The notes under the pieces are model-generated. The model did not search any database, was not told where the DNA came from, and was given only the letters and a program-made list of their open reading frames with translations. This document shows, in pieces, positions 63,419 through 64,000 of a stretch of 64,000 bases of DNA. Within the stretch, counting starts at the first letter, position 1. Each line of letters opens with the position of its first letter. The DNA is from Pseudomonas sp. 31-12 (GTDB lineage: Bacteria; Pseudomonadota; Gammaproteobacteria; Pseudomonadales; Pseudomonadaceae). A program made the translations under genes and the position numbers. The stretch covers positions 4,650,001 through 4,714,000 of the forward strand of contig NZ_CP029482.1 in the NCBI RefSeq assembly GCF_003151075.1, given 5' to 3'.

Positions 63419-64000
63419 GCCTCAGCCGACTCAAGGCTCTGATCGAGACTTCGCATGGCGTCCTGCAATTGATCGACGGCTTCGTCGATCGATGTCGCAC
63501 GACCTTCGGCGCAGGCTCGTTCCAACGCTTTGCAACTTTCGATCAACCGTTGGGCCCGGACCATGCGCGCACCACCCTTGATACGGTGCGCCAGGTCTCG
63601 CAGACCGGGGAGATTGTTGTCGGCGTGAGCTTGAAGCAGATGTTCACGGTCGTTGCGATTGGTTATTGCCAATTCACGCAGCAGTTGATTGATCAAGGTC
63701 CGGTCTTCACCGACGTATTGCTCCAGCTCGCTCAAATCGATCTCGGATGATGGGGGTTGTTCGCTCGTCATCTCTGAAAACCGGTCGGCCAACCAGCTAC
63801 TCAGATCCGCCAACCGAATCGGTTTGAACAGACAATCGTCCATGCCCGCTTCCAGGCACCGGACCTTTTCCTCAGGCTGCGCATTGGCGGTAAAACCCAG
63901 GATCAGCGTCGGCAGCAGACCTTGCGCGCACTCTTCATCGCGTATCGCACCGGTCAATTCATAACCGCTGAGCCTCGGCATATTGCTGTCAGTTATGACC
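63415..64000 (-). CDS. Hybrid sensor kinase C-terminus: receiver and HPt domains (5' part outside window)
   Basis: The frame stays open to the window edge. It begins in the middle of a receiver domain: [15 protein letters not shown], with the phospho-acceptor Asp at codon 63988-63990. The receiver lysine lies in [11 protein letters not shown]. After a linker (about residue 70), an HPt domain follows with the phospho-transfer His in [12 protein letters not shown]. This arrangement is that of BvgS/EvgS-type unorthodox kinases. The input and kinase domains lie outside the window, so the signal is unknown. Confidence 0.88.
   Translation of the reverse strand, partial: VITDSNMPRLSGYELTGAIRDEECAQGLLPTLILGFTANAQPEEKVRCLEAGMDDCLFKPIRLADLSSWLADRFSEMTSEQPPSSEIDLSELEQYVGEDRTLINQLLRELAITNRNDREHLLQAHADNNLPGLRDLAHRIKGGARMVRAQRLIESCKALERACAEGRATSIDEAVDQLQDAMRSLDQSLESAEA

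Overview
The window is a gene-dense, GC-rich chromosomal segment that reads as a Pseudomonas of the fluorescens group. Evidence is gene order, Pseudomonas-type REP palindromes (core TGTGGGAGC...GCTTGC/GCCTGC) in many intergenic gaps, the multi-copy DUF6124 family, and a complete phenylacetate (paa) cluster in the pseudomonad arrangement. No rRNA, tRNA, CRISPR array or intact insertion sequence was seen.

Layout. 1-1.2 kb: end of a patatin-like lipase and queD. 1.4-8.5 kb: an alpha/beta hydrolase, the codBA cytosine uptake and deamination pair, a DapF-fold protein lacking both catalytic cysteines, an AraC regulator, a small unknown gene and an MFS transporter. 8.6-12.7 kb: a FecI/FecR/FecA-type iron-uptake signalling set. 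12.8-18.4 kb: phenylacetaldehyde-type dehydrogenase, c-type cytochrome, outer-membrane channel and a chemoreceptor. 18.6-21.1 kb: an AT-rich island holding a PheS-like ligase with fused FDX-ACB domain, a 33-39 aa peptide gene and a divergent M29-like metallopeptidase. 21.3-21.9 kb: a DUF6124 gene with a structured leader. 22.4-25.9 kb: the tryptophan tryptophylquinone aromatic amine dehydrogenase operon (aauB, mauE, mauD, aauA) and a cytochrome c. 27-30.2 kb: copper/topaquinone amine oxidase tynA and its AraC regulator feaR. 30.3-49.3 kb: the paa pathway (paaYX divergent from paaFGHIJK, then paaABCDE, a DUF485 protein, permease, porin and paaZ). 49.5-55.1 kb: a LuxR regulator, class III aminotransferase, polyamine-type binding protein, and a crotonase plus thiolase pair. 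55.4-64 kb: an EmrAB-type efflux pair, AhpD-like protein, a TonB-receptor remnant, MscS channel with cyclic-nucleotide domain, pirin, thioesterase, dkgB and the end of a hybrid histidine kinase.

How it works together. Much of 12.8-49 kb forms one catabolic route: aromatic amines such as phenylethylamine or tyramine are oxidised in the periplasm by two unrelated quinone enzymes (AauAB and TynA), the aldehyde goes to phenylacetate through the dehydrogenase, and phenylacetate goes to acetyl-CoA and succinyl-CoA through the paa genes. Repeated TGGCA-N8-AAA sites before tynA and the dehydrogenase/porin block suggest shared FeaR control. Repeated YGATAC boxes in both paa promoter regions suggest PaaX control.

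The most novel-looking part is the PheS-like ligase / short peptide / M29-like peptidase island. Its composition differs from the surroundings, it is flanked by related copies of a roughly 70 bp sequence, and its gene content suggests aminoacyl addition to, or maturation of, a small ribosomal peptide. That function is inferred, not shown.
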